The notes under the pieces are model-generated. The model did not search any database, was not told the origin of the DNA, and saw nothing but the letters and a program-made list of their open reading frames with translations. From NCBI GenBank assembly GCA_018399865.1, contig JAGYNL010000194.1, forward strand, positions 1 through 5,465: a stretch of DNA of 5,465 nucleotides. The letters are read 5' to 3'. A program made the translations under genes and the position numbers. Source of the stretch: Candidatus Bipolaricaulota bacterium (GTDB lineage Bacteria; Bipolaricaulota; Bipolaricaulia; UBA7950; UBA9294). Positions 1 to 5,456 of the stretch are shown here, one piece after another. Position 1 is the first letter of the stretch; each line of letters starts with the position of its first letter.

Positions 1-59
1 CCAGAGGCAGCATGTTCTGCATAACTACCCTCAACTGCCCACTCAAAAACAGCTAGGAA

Positions 60-87
60 CCGCTTTTCAGCACCCGCTTTCCAGCGG
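60..87. repeat. Imperfect 12-bp direct repeat with a small hairpin
   Basis: CCGCTTTTCAGC (60-71) recurs as CCGCTTTCCAGC (74-85), matching at 11 of 12 positions. The second copy also forms a perfect 5-bp stem, CCGCT (74-78) with AGCGG (83-87), around a 4-nt loop. No T-run follows on either strand, so it is not a convincing terminator. Its role is unknown. Confidence 0.4.
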
Positions 88-278
88 ACGGCGGCAAATA
101 CTCTCTACTATAGCTTCCTTCTTGTTACCAATGCAGCGGATATCTTTCTTGTAAACCCTAAGCTCTCAGCCATTGTCCTGTTGGAAAACATTATTCTATG
201 GCAAATCATTACATCACAGGCTTAGAATTTGGTCGTAGATAGCCAAATTCCGTACACCAGAACTAGGCATTATGCTTC

Positions 279-292
279 ATATCATATATCAT
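279..292. repeat. Tandem 7-bp repeat ATATCAT x2 in an AT-rich patch
   Basis: ATATCAT occurs twice head to tail (279-285 and 286-292) and is followed by ATAAAATATT. The patch lies more than 120 bp upstream of the operon promoter, so it is too far away to be a classical UP element. It is probably just low-complexity AT-rich sequence. Confidence 0.35.
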
Positions 293-412
293 AAAATATT
301 GCTCTATTTGACGTAGCCGTGTGTTGTCAAAAACTCAATTCCATAATAAGCGCTAACCATGAGAAGTACTGGATAATCGCACACTAGGAGAAACATTGAA
401 CAAGTCTATCAC

Positions 413-441
413 TTGACATCTGCATAGCTAAATGCTACAAT
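413..441 (+). promoter_or_regulatory. Sigma70-type promoter of the transporter operon
   Basis: A perfect -35 hexamer TTGACA (413-418) is separated by exactly 17 bp from a -10 hexamer TACAAT (436-441), which differs from consensus at one position. The dinucleotide TG at 433-434, one base before the -10, makes it an extended -10 element. The predicted transcript start is near 447-449, about 138 nt before livH. It is the best promoter match I can see ahead of the genes. The assignment rests on consensus matching alone. Confidence 0.82.
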
Positions 442-498
442 CGCCCGTGTTTTGCAGATTCATGTAGCTTGTATTGCAGGTATTTTGAAAAGTTGTAC

Positions 499-552
499 AT
501 GTTAAGTAAAAGTAGTTCACTTATTTTATTGGGCAAGGTTTTCCTGTATTAA
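499..552 (+). CDS. Possible 17-aa leader peptide rich in branched-chain residues
   Basis: ATG at 499 opens a 17-codon frame reading MLSKSSSLILLGKVFLY and ending at TAA 550-552, which is 33 nt before the livH start. Seven of the 17 residues are Leu, Ile or Val, with four in a row (Leu-Ile-Leu-Leu, codons 8-11). This composition resembles the leader peptides used to sense branched-chain amino acid supply by ribosome stalling. That would suit the downstream transporter. Against it, the upstream ribosome binding site is weak (GAAAAG, 487-492), AT-rich DNA encodes such residues often, and no terminator/antiterminator pair is apparent. It is a candidate only. Confidence 0.3.
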   Translation: MLSKSSSLILLGKVFLY

Positions 553-562
553 GTGTTACACT
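552..562. promoter_or_regulatory. Small dyad AGTGTTACACT, operator-like
   Basis: AGTGT and ACACT form a perfect 5-bp inverted repeat around a central T between the leader ORF stop and the livH ribosome binding site. It could be a protein-binding half-site pair or a tiny hairpin. It lies more than 100 nt downstream of the predicted transcription start, so a classical repressor role is less likely. I do not recognise it as the site of a known regulator. Confidence 0.2.
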
Positions 563-585
563 AATTCTGCAAAGGCGGGTGTGGT

Positions 586-1461
586 ATGTTTCTGCGCGTT
601 ATTGTGATCGGCCTGTCGCTGGGTGCTGTTTATGCTTTGATATCCATTGGCTATAGCATGGTATATGGCATCCTAAAATTGATGAATTTCGCCCACGGTG
701 ATATCTACGTCTTCGGCACATTCATAGCTTACATGCTCATGCAGCAGTATGAACTGAACATGTTCTTGGCTATTTTCCTGGCCATGGTAGTGGGCGGAGT
801 GCTAGCTTCAATAGTTGAGATTGTTGCATATCGTCCATTGCGTGGCAAGTCATTTAGGAATATGTCTATGATAAGCGCGCTGGGCGTAGCGTATATCATA
901 CAGAACTTCTCAGAGAATATCTGGACTACCAGAGTCCATTTCTTCCCTTCCATCATCTCTGTTCCATTTGTAACCATCTTCGGTGTAAAGATACCCGCTA
1001 CACAACTTGTTACCTTGGCCATAGTAATAGCAGTAGTAGTTTTACTGAACCTTTTCTTGAAACACCACAAAGTAGGTAAAGCTATTCTATGTATGTCACA
1101 AGATATCCCTACTGCAAGCCTGATGGGCATACCGGCGAACAAGACTATTGAAATTGTCTATATACTAGGTGGAATGCTTGGGGTTATAGCTGGAGTTCTC
1201 TACGCGTCTTCTTACAACTCCTTATCAATCAGTATGGGTTTCTCCGGGACAATAGTTGCTTTTACTGCTGCAGTTATCGGAGGCATAGGCAGCATGAACG
1301 GAGCTCTAGTCGGTGGATTGCTCTTAGGACTCATTCATAGCATGGTTGGGGTGTATATTTCGACTGCTTATCGAGATGTTATTACTTTCGCTTTCCTAAT
1401 TGTCGTCTTATTAATCAGGCCTAGAGGTATTCTAGGCGAATATGTTGAGGAAAAGGTGTAA
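586..1461 (+). CDS. livH: LIV-type ABC transporter permease, LivH family
   Basis: Inner-membrane permease of a HAAT-family (branched-chain amino acid type) importer. It would pair with the LivM-like subunit to form the channel. The 291-residue length is typical. The N-terminal hallmark runs from LGAVYALISIG (12-22) to NFAHGD (34-39). YRPLRG follows at 82-87, and the cytoplasmic coupling loop around 163-186 ends in ASLMGIPANK. The C-terminal block has GGIGSMNGALVGGLLLG (232-248) and LLIRPRGILGE (275-285). About seven to eight hydrophobic segments are visible. The ATG at 586 begins directly before the conserved first segment. AAAGG (571-575) is its likely ribosome binding site, with a slightly long 10-nt spacer. 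It is the first gene of the operon, behind a strong promoter and a leader of about 138 nt. The family is secure; the exact substrate is not. Confidence 0.95.
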   Translation: MFLRVIVIGLSLGAVYALISIGYSMVYGILKLMNFAHGDIYVFGTFIAYMLMQQYELNMFLAIFLAMVVGGVLASIVEIVAYRPLRGKSFRNMSMISALGVAYIIQNFSENIWTTRVHFFPSIISVPFVTIFGVKIPATQLVTLAIVIAVVVLLNLFLKHHKVGKAILCMSQDIPTASLMGIPANKTIEIVYILGGMLGVIAGVLYASSYNSLSISMGFSGTIVAFTAAVIGGIGSMNGALVGGLLLGLIHSMVGVYISTAYRDVITFAFLIVVLLIRPRGILGEYVEEKV

Positions 1462-1464
1462 GCT

Positions 1465-2424
1465 GTGAAGAAAAGTCAACGTTTTGTAGCGCTTATATTG
1501 ATCGCAGTGATAACATTTCTTATCCCTAGCGTTGTCAAAAGCGGATACTGGTTAGGGGTTCTGAACCTCCTACTTATGTACGTGATACTCGGACTAGGGC
1601 TAAACTTAATAGCGGGTTACACCGGACTGTTATCGTTTGGCCATGCAGCCTTCTATGGGCTCGGCGCATACACTGCCGGTATTTTGTTGACTCGATCGAA
1701 CCTACCCTTTCTTCTCGTCTTATTGCTCTCGGGCTTGATCGCCTTTGCCGCAGGTTTCCTGTTATCTACTTCCACATCCAGAGTGCGTGGTGATTATTTC
1801 GTCATCATAACCATTATATTTGGGGAAGTCTTCAGACTAGTAGCACAAGCTTGGAGGTCCTTTACCGGCGGCGCGATGGGAATCGTTGGCATTCCTGCCC
1901 CAAAAATCTTCTCTTGGACAATAATATCCGAGAGAGATTTTTTCTTTTTTGGGCTGATACTATTCTGGTTTACTTATATCACACTGCATACGTTGGTCAA
2001 GTCCAAGTATGGGCGCGCTTTTGTTGCTATCCGCGAGGATCAATTGGCTGCTTCTGCAGCCGGAATTAATACAACACTATACAAGATCCTGGCTTTTGCA
2101 ATCGGTACTTTCTATGCTGGGCTTGCTGGCTGTTATTCCGCTGTCTACAACACAGCTATAGATCCCTCGGGATTCACTCTTGCGGAATCCTGTCTGATGG
2201 TGATTATGGTCGTAATTGGGGGCTCAGGAAACCTTCTGGCAACTATTCCGGGCGTCGCTGCTATGGTTTTCATTACAGAGGCTTTTCGCCCACTGTATCA
2301 TTACCGCATACTCCTAATCGGCTTTATTATGGTAGCCATCATAGTAAGGTATCCATATGGCTTTTGGGGAATCTATCAGGCGCTATCATCACGAATCAGC
2401 AAATACGCTAAGAAGAAGGCATAA
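1465..2424 (+). CDS. livM: LIV-type ABC transporter permease, LivM family
   Basis: Second channel subunit of the importer, 319 residues, within the usual LivM range. Family signatures appear in order. LGLNLIAGYTGLLSFGHAAF (residues 44-63) continues into GLGAYTAG. TGGAMGIVGIPAP is at 134-146. The coupling-loop region KYGRAFVAIREDQLAASAAG (181-200) is followed by INTTLYKILAFAIG and AGLAG. The C-terminal IGGSGN block is near 251-256. Roughly eight to ten hydrophobic segments cover most of the protein, and a basic tail (KYAKKKA) ends it. The start is GTG at 1465, three nt after the livH stop, with AAAAGG (1451-1456) at an 8-nt spacer. No earlier start fits better. The stop overlaps the livG start by one base (TAATG), which suggests coupled translation. 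Nothing appears truncated. Confidence 0.94.
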   Translation: MKKSQRFVALILIAVITFLIPSVVKSGYWLGVLNLLLMYVILGLGLNLIAGYTGLLSFGHAAFYGLGAYTAGILLTRSNLPFLLVLLLSGLIAFAAGFLLSTSTSRVRGDYFVIITIIFGEVFRLVAQAWRSFTGGAMGIVGIPAPKIFSWTIISERDFFFFGLILFWFTYITLHTLVKSKYGRAFVAIREDQLAASAAGINTTLYKILAFAIGTFYAGLAGCYSAVYNTAIDPSGFTLAESCLMVIMVVIGGSGNLLATIPGVAAMVFITEAFRPLYHYRILLIGFIMVAIIVRYPYGFWGIYQALSSRISKYAKKKA

Positions 2425-3197
2425 TGGAACAACAAACACTGCTTCAAAGCGAAGCTATAAAGAAAGACTTCGGTGGTATACATGCTGTGCGCGATCTAGA
2501 TGTTTCAATTAACACGGGCGAAATTGTTGGAATGATCGGCCCTAATGGTTCAGGCAAAACCACCTTCTTCAATATATTGTCTAGCATATACCGCCCAGAT
2601 TCAGGAACTATAAGATTCAAAGGCGAGGATATTACACATTTACCAATATATGCTATTGTAGCCAAGGGTATTACTAGGACCTTTCAGAACCTAAGGGTTT
2701 TCAGAGATATATCAGTTCTAGAAAACGTGCTAATTGGAAGGCATCATTTAATTAACACTTCATTATTGCACCTTTATTTCAATCCTTTTCTAGCCCTCAA
2801 GAGGGAAAAGGAAGCCTATCTTAAGGCCATTGAACTTTTAAGATTAGTCCACCTAGAGAATCAAGAAAATGAATATGCAAGAAATCTGCCTTATGGTCAA
2901 CAAAGGCTATTGGAAATAGCTCGAGGGCTGATGGCGGAACCAGACTTGTTACTTCTTGACGAACCAACTGCTGGTATGAACCCCAAAGAGGTGGCAGTGT
3001 TGTGTTCGTTCTTAGAGGAGGTTAGGGAAAGAGGGTTTAGCCTTTTCATCATCGAGCATAATATGAAAGCAATCATGTCACTTGCAGACAGAATTATCGT
3101 TCTAAACGCGGGGACCAAAATAAGAGAGGGTAAGCCAAGCGAGATTCAGGCAGATGAAGAGGTAAAAGAAATCTACCTGGGAAAAGAGGAAGACTGA
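2424..3197 (+). CDS. livG: LIV-type ABC transporter ATP-binding protein, LivG family
   Basis: Cytoplasmic ATPase, 257 residues, expected to dimerise with the LivF-like subunit below the LivH/LivM channel. All catalytic elements are present. The Walker A motif is GPNGSGKT (39-46). The Q-loop has Gln88 in TRTFQNLR. The family-typical signature is LPYGQQRLLEIAR (155-167) in place of LSGGQ. Walker B is LLLLDE (175-180), followed by the D-loop PTAGMNP, and the H-loop His212 is in IIEHNM. The longer helical segment at about 105-130 and the ending EIYLG near 249-253 are typical of LivG rather than LivF. The ATG shares one base with the livM stop, and AAGG (2416-2419) lies just upstream. There are no missing residues. 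Confidence 0.95.
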   Translation: MEQQTLLQSEAIKKDFGGIHAVRDLDVSINTGEIVGMIGPNGSGKTTFFNILSSIYRPDSGTIRFKGEDITHLPIYAIVAKGITRTFQNLRVFRDISVLENVLIGRHHLINTSLLHLYFNPFLALKREKEAYLKAIELLRLVHLENQENEYARNLPYGQQRLLEIARGLMAEPDLLLLDEPTAGMNPKEVAVLCSFLEEVRERGFSLFIIEHNMKAIMSLADRIIVLNAGTKIREGKPSEIQADEEVKEIYLGKEED

Positions 3198-3905
3198 ATG
3201 CTTGAAATTAAAGAGCTATCTGCGGGGTATGGGCACATTGAGGTATTGCATGAATTGTCTGTGCAGATTGTTGAGCCAGAGATCGTCGCCCTAGTTGGGG
3301 CAAACGGCGCCGGAAAGACTACATTACTTAAGACAATTTCTGGATTACTGCGGCCTACCATGGGGACTATCACATTTATGGGTGAGCAACTCAACAAAAT
3401 GCCTCCTGAGAAAATAGTTAGATTAGGAATTGCGCATGTGCAGGAGGGCAGGCAGGTGTTTCCGAATTCCACTATTAGGGTAAATCTCGAAATGGGTGGT
3501 TACATCAGGAAGAATTCTAAAGAAGTCTTGAAGTCCATGCAACAATACTACGAGATGTTCCCTATCCTTTTTGAAAGGCGCAATATGCCTGCATCTCTAT
3601 TAAGTGGCGGAGAACAGCAGATGCTGGTTATAGCCAGGGCCTTAATGAGTAATCCAAAGCTCCTTCTGTTGGACGAACCATCAATGGGACTGGCTCCGAA
3701 TCTTGTTAATGGGGTGTTCAAAATTATCGAAGACATCCATTCGCAAGGAGTAGCCGTTTTCTTAGTCGAACAAAACGTAAAGAAGGCGCTGCAGATAGCT
3801 AAGAGAGGGTATGTAATAGAGACAGGAAACATTGCTCTTCAGGGCACTGCAGGAGAGCTCTTAGATTCCGATGAAGTCAGAAAGGCATATTTGGGTGTAG
3901 TATAA
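3198..3905 (+). CDS. livF: LIV-type ABC transporter ATP-binding protein, LivF family
   Basis: Second ATPase of the importer, 235 residues, the normal compact LivF size. Walker A is GANGAGKT (34-41). The Q-loop region reads HVQEGRQVFP (80-89), equivalent to the common VPEGR form. The signature is LSGGEQQM (135-142), and Walker B LLLLDEPSMGLAP is at 155-167. The H-loop position is Gln192 in LVEQNV rather than His, which is usual for LivF and not a defect. The end, ALQIAKRGYVIETG followed by AYLG, is classic. The ATG begins on the base after the livG stop, with AGAGGA (3185-3190) as ribosome binding site. In the stretch after the Q-loop, Val95 sits where the family more often has Glu (TxxENL), a minor deviation. 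Confidence 0.95.
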   Translation: MLEIKELSAGYGHIEVLHELSVQIVEPEIVALVGANGAGKTTLLKTISGLLRPTMGTITFMGEQLNKMPPEKIVRLGIAHVQEGRQVFPNSTIRVNLEMGGYIRKNSKEVLKSMQQYYEMFPILFERRNMPASLLSGGEQQMLVIARALMSNPKLLLLDEPSMGLAPNLVNGVFKIIEDIHSQGVAVFLVEQNVKKALQIAKRGYVIETGNIALQGTAGELLDSDEVRKAYLGVV

Positions 3906-3929
3906 ATTCCAGCAATAGGGGGGCGATAT

Positions 3930-3995
3930 ATGAGTTGTTACGCTGTAGCTATTGAAAACTTGGTCAGATCAATCAGCGAAAAGGAGGAAATGTGA
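3930..3995 (+). CDS. 21-aa small ORF overlapping the binding-protein start
   Basis: ATG at 3930 opens a 21-codon frame that begins MSCYAVAIEN and ends EKEEM, then TGA at 3993-3995. Six G residues (3918-3923) lie 6 nt upstream and could act as a ribosome binding site. The stop overlaps the GTG start of the next gene in a GTGA arrangement (3992-3995), typical of translational coupling. The strong AAGGAGG site of the next gene lies within its last codons (Lys18-Glu20). The peptide is hydrophilic, with no signal or membrane segment. It could be a translated coupler, a chance frame, or a remnant: its start weakly resembles the first strand of ABC ATPases, but nothing follows. Expression is unproven. 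Confidence 0.35.
   Translation: MSCYAVAIENLVRSISEKEEM
3981..3987 (+). promoter_or_regulatory. Strong Shine-Dalgarno AAGGAGG deciding the binding-protein start
   Basis: AAGGAGG is a near-complete match to the anti-Shine-Dalgarno complement. It is followed by AAAT and then GTG at 3992, a short 4-nt spacer. An ATG at 3990-3992 overlaps the GTG but is immediately followed by TGA, so it can only end the small upstream ORF or act as a start-stop. The GTG frame is the one that yields the signal peptide and mature protein. It is the strongest ribosome binding site in the operon, in keeping with the excess of binding protein usually needed. Confidence 0.8.
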
Positions 3996-5152
3996 ACAAG
4001 CGTTTGGTGTTTCTGGCTGTAGTTGCGTTCAGTTTAGTTATGGGCTCAGTCATGGCTCTCGGTGCAGATGGTGTAAATCACGATAATAAAGTAATAACAT
4101 TCGCGTTCTGCGATGCTCTTAGTGGTCCCGCTGGAGCATATGGCTCAGGATGCTTGCACGGAGCGGAAGTGGCGGTAGCTGAAATCAACAAGCAGGGCGG
4201 TGTCGCAGAAGGTCCTCTAGCAGGATATACGCTAAAACTAGAGGCTTTCGACGATAGAGGAGACGCAAAGGAAGCTGCAAGTGTTGGTAGGCAAGTAGTT
4301 AATGGAGAATATCTATTTGTTTCCGGTGCAACAATAAGCACCGCCGCTTTAGGTATTTCGCCAGTTCTTAACCGAGGTAGAGTTCCTTACATAATGGGCT
4401 GGGCTAGTGCCTCTACTCTTACTCACCAAGGCTTTGATAACCTTGTAAGGACAACCTACACTACCGAAGCAGAAGCTCTTGCCATGCTAAAGATTATGCA
4501 AGAGCTGTTTGGTGTGCAGAAAGCGTCTATAATAGTTGAAAATGGAAGCTACGGGCAAGAGCTGTTAGAGACTATGACAGCTAACGCCGCCGATTTCCGC
4601 ATTGAGTTGGGTACTCCGCTGACCATTGTGCCTAAGCAGGATGTTGATTTTAATGCCGTTCTTCTAAAGGCTCAGGCAGAAAACCCGGATATGCTAGTCA
4701 TCCTTGTTGAACGAAATGAGGGTGGAATGATAGTAAGTCAGGCTAGAAAGCTGGGTTGGGAAGTTCCAATCTATGGTCCAAAATCGCTTGGTGAACCGCA
4801 GTTCTTTGAGCTCGCAGGCGAACCGCTAGGACAGGTCTATCTAACCTTTACTCCATCCTTGGATGCAACAGATCTTGTTGTGCAGAATTTCCTCGCAAAT
4901 TGGGGTGAATTCTATGATTACCCACCAGATATGGCAGCTATCTATGGTTATGACTCTGTAAAGATAGCTCTAGCGGTCATAGAAGCGGGTGGAGTAGATA
5001 GGGAATCGTTCATTGAAAGGCTTCGCACCGTTGAAGTTCCAGGAATCGGAAACCCGCTGTATTCATTCAACGAAAACGGCGACGTTCAGGTGCCTAACCT
5101 TATTACAATATCAGGGCGATATTTCAAGGCAGAATTCTTAGAGCAGGAATAG
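3992..5152 (+). CDS. LIV-type periplasmic amino acid-binding protein
   Basis: Extracytoplasmic receptor of the importer, 386 residues, periplasmic-binding-protein type I fold (LivJ/LivK-like family). An N-terminal signal peptide is evident: basic MNKR, a hydrophobic core to about residue 20, then MALGADG with likely type I cleavage near 22-25. There is no lipobox Cys, so it should be soluble in a periplasm. Family landmarks are SGPAGAYGSG (44-53) leading to HGAEVAVAEINKQGG (56-70), AFDDRGD (85-91), ISPVLNRGRVPYI (122-134), YGQELLE (187-193), ARKLGWEVPIYGP (251-263) and AIYGYDSV (317-323). The only cysteines are Cys40 and Cys54, which could form a disulfide in the first lobe. The expected ligand is a branched-chain amino acid, but divergent binding-site loops leave aromatic amino acids or amides possible. 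It lies last in the operon, with a GTG start and a strong ribosome binding site. Confidence 0.92.
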   Translation: MNKRLVFLAVVAFSLVMGSVMALGADGVNHDNKVITFAFCDALSGPAGAYGSGCLHGAEVAVAEINKQGGVAEGPLAGYTLKLEAFDDRGDAKEAASVGRQVVNGEYLFVSGATISTAALGISPVLNRGRVPYIMGWASASTLTHQGFDNLVRTTYTTEAEALAMLKIMQELFGVQKASIIVENGSYGQELLETMTANAADFRIELGTPLTIVPKQDVDFNAVLLKAQAENPDMLVILVERNEGGMIVSQARKLGWEVPIYGPKSLGEPQFFELAGEPLGQVYLTFTPSLDATDLVVQNFLANWGEFYDYPPDMAAIYGYDSVKIALAVIEAGGVDRESFIERLRTVEVPGIGNPLYSFNENGDVQVPNLITISGRYFKAEFLEQE

Positions 5153-5183
5153 CCGCTTCATCTTAATGATCTAGTTTTTTTGC

Positions 5184-5228
5184 TGGAAGGGCATTTGTCT
5201 TTAGAGCTAATGTCCTTCCACTTTTCTT
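5184..5228 (+). terminator. Hairpin terminator candidate at the end of the operon
   Basis: TGGAAGGGCATT (5184-5195) pairs with AATGTCCTTCCA (5209-5220), a 12-bp stem with one G-U wobble and a 13-nt loop, 31 nt after the binding-protein stop. The following CTTTTCTT is a modest, interrupted U-tract. A stronger run of seven T (5175-5181) precedes rather than follows the stem. The position and stem quality favour termination. The weak tail lowers confidence, and the stem could also simply protect the 3' end of the mRNA. Confidence 0.6.
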
Positions 5229-5319
5229 GATTACCAACCTTGTGTCGTTTTCGAGCTGTTACTGACTACTGCGGAAAATTGCTAACTCTAAACAATTAGC
5301 GGCTCTTCGCTGTTTTATA

Positions 5320-5351
5320 GTGGGTAACGAAGATCCGAAATCGTAACCCGC
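5320..5351. repeat. Imperfect inverted repeat GGGTAACGA / TCGTAACCC
   Basis: GGGTAACGA (5322-5330) and TCGTAACCC (5341-5349) pair with a single A-A mismatch around a 10-nt loop. The stem can be extended outward by a G-T wobble (5321/5350) and a G-C pair (5320/5351). No T-run follows on either strand, so a terminator is unlikely. It resembles the stem of a repetitive extragenic element. Confidence 0.5.
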
Positions 5352-5358
5352 AAAACAC

Positions 5359-5392
5359 TTTCTCGCCCCCGCTCGCTATGCTCGCTGAGAAA
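5359..5392. repeat. Inverted repeat TTTCTC / GAGAAA enclosing a GCTCGCT direct repeat
   Basis: TTTCTC (5359-5364) is the reverse complement of GAGAAA (5387-5392). Between them GCTCGCT occurs twice (5371-5377 and 5380-5386), separated by AT and preceded by a run of five C. The GC-rich core contrasts with the AT-rich sequence just after it. The arrangement looks like part of a dispersed repeat rather than a gene. Confidence 0.45.
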
Positions 5393-5432
5393 TATATTCC
5401 CTTTCTTTTCTATAGATATATACCACTTGTTT

Positions 5433-5456
5433 TCTCCGCGTCCCTGCGTCTCTGCG
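5433..5456. repeat. Three tandem 8-bp units of the TCTCTGCG type
   Basis: Three consecutive octamers, TCTCCGCG (5433-5440), TCCCTGCG (5441-5448) and TCTCTGCG (5449-5456), differ from each other at one or two positions and are followed by GGATTG. From memory, near-identical short arrays of this octamer occur between genes in many unrelated bacteria. This copy may be one end of such a dispersed repeat. The window stops 9 nt later, so its full extent is unknown. Confidence 0.6.

Larger units (their letters stand above)
1..412. other. Upstream intergenic region without a supported gene
   Basis: No complete coding region with a start codon, ribosome binding site and convincing protein content is visible on either strand. 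Two edge-touching open frames exist. One is a plus frame from position 2 to a TAA at 152-154. The other is a minus frame of 34 codons (3-104) lying downstream of two consecutive TAG stops. Neither has a recognisable motif. The stretch contains a short direct repeat and hairpin near 60-87 and an AT-rich patch around 277-300. It may be decayed DNA or the 3' flank of a gene outside the window. Confidence 0.6.
451..573 (+). promoter_or_regulatory. Structured livH leader with possible Shine-Dalgarno sequestration
   Basis: TTTGCAGA (451-458), at the predicted 5' end of the transcript, is a perfect reverse complement of TCTGCAAA (566-573). The latter overlaps AAAGG (571-575), the likely livH Shine-Dalgarno. 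Nested inside, CATGTA (461-466) can pair with TACATG (496-501), which contains the start codon of the small leader ORF. The two helices are compatible and would close the leader into a branched fold. No intrinsic terminator is visible within the leader. A regulatory role is inference; an 8-bp match in about 140 nt could arise by chance. Confidence 0.35.

Noticed and set aside
3..104. Minus-strand open frame of 34 codons running off the left edge, with protein-like composition
   Set aside because: It follows two consecutive TAG stops, has no ATG, GTG or TTG start near its beginning and matches no family I recognise. It could be a gene remnant, but there is too little to call one.
2..154. Plus-strand open frame of 50 codons entering from the left edge and ending at TAA 152-154
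   Set aside because: No motif is visible, and the sequence rich in Gln, Pro and Ser looks non-coding. A 3' gene fragment cannot be excluded.
308..350. Possible second promoter (TTGACG at 308, TTGTCA at 324)
   Set aside because: Neither has a -10 match at 16-18 bp spacing; the nearest TAATAA gives only 14 bp.
462..467. ATG immediately followed by TAG near the transcript 5' end
   Set aside because: A start-stop pair could be regulatory, but no ribosome binding site precedes it and a 6-base coincidence is common.
729..1142. Long minus-strand frame of 137 codons inside livH
   Set aside because: It lies wholly within a well-supported gene on the other strand and has no ribosome binding site or family motif. 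It is a shadow frame.
3771..3776. Gln instead of His at the LivF H-loop position (residue 192) as a possible defect
   Set aside because: LVEQN at this position is normal for the LivF family, so the ATPase is not considered impaired.
3878..3906. TATAAA at 3901-3906 as a -10 element for a separate receptor promoter
   Set aside because: The -35 position 17 bp upstream (CAGAAA) does not match consensus, so transcription from the upstream promoter is the simpler reading.
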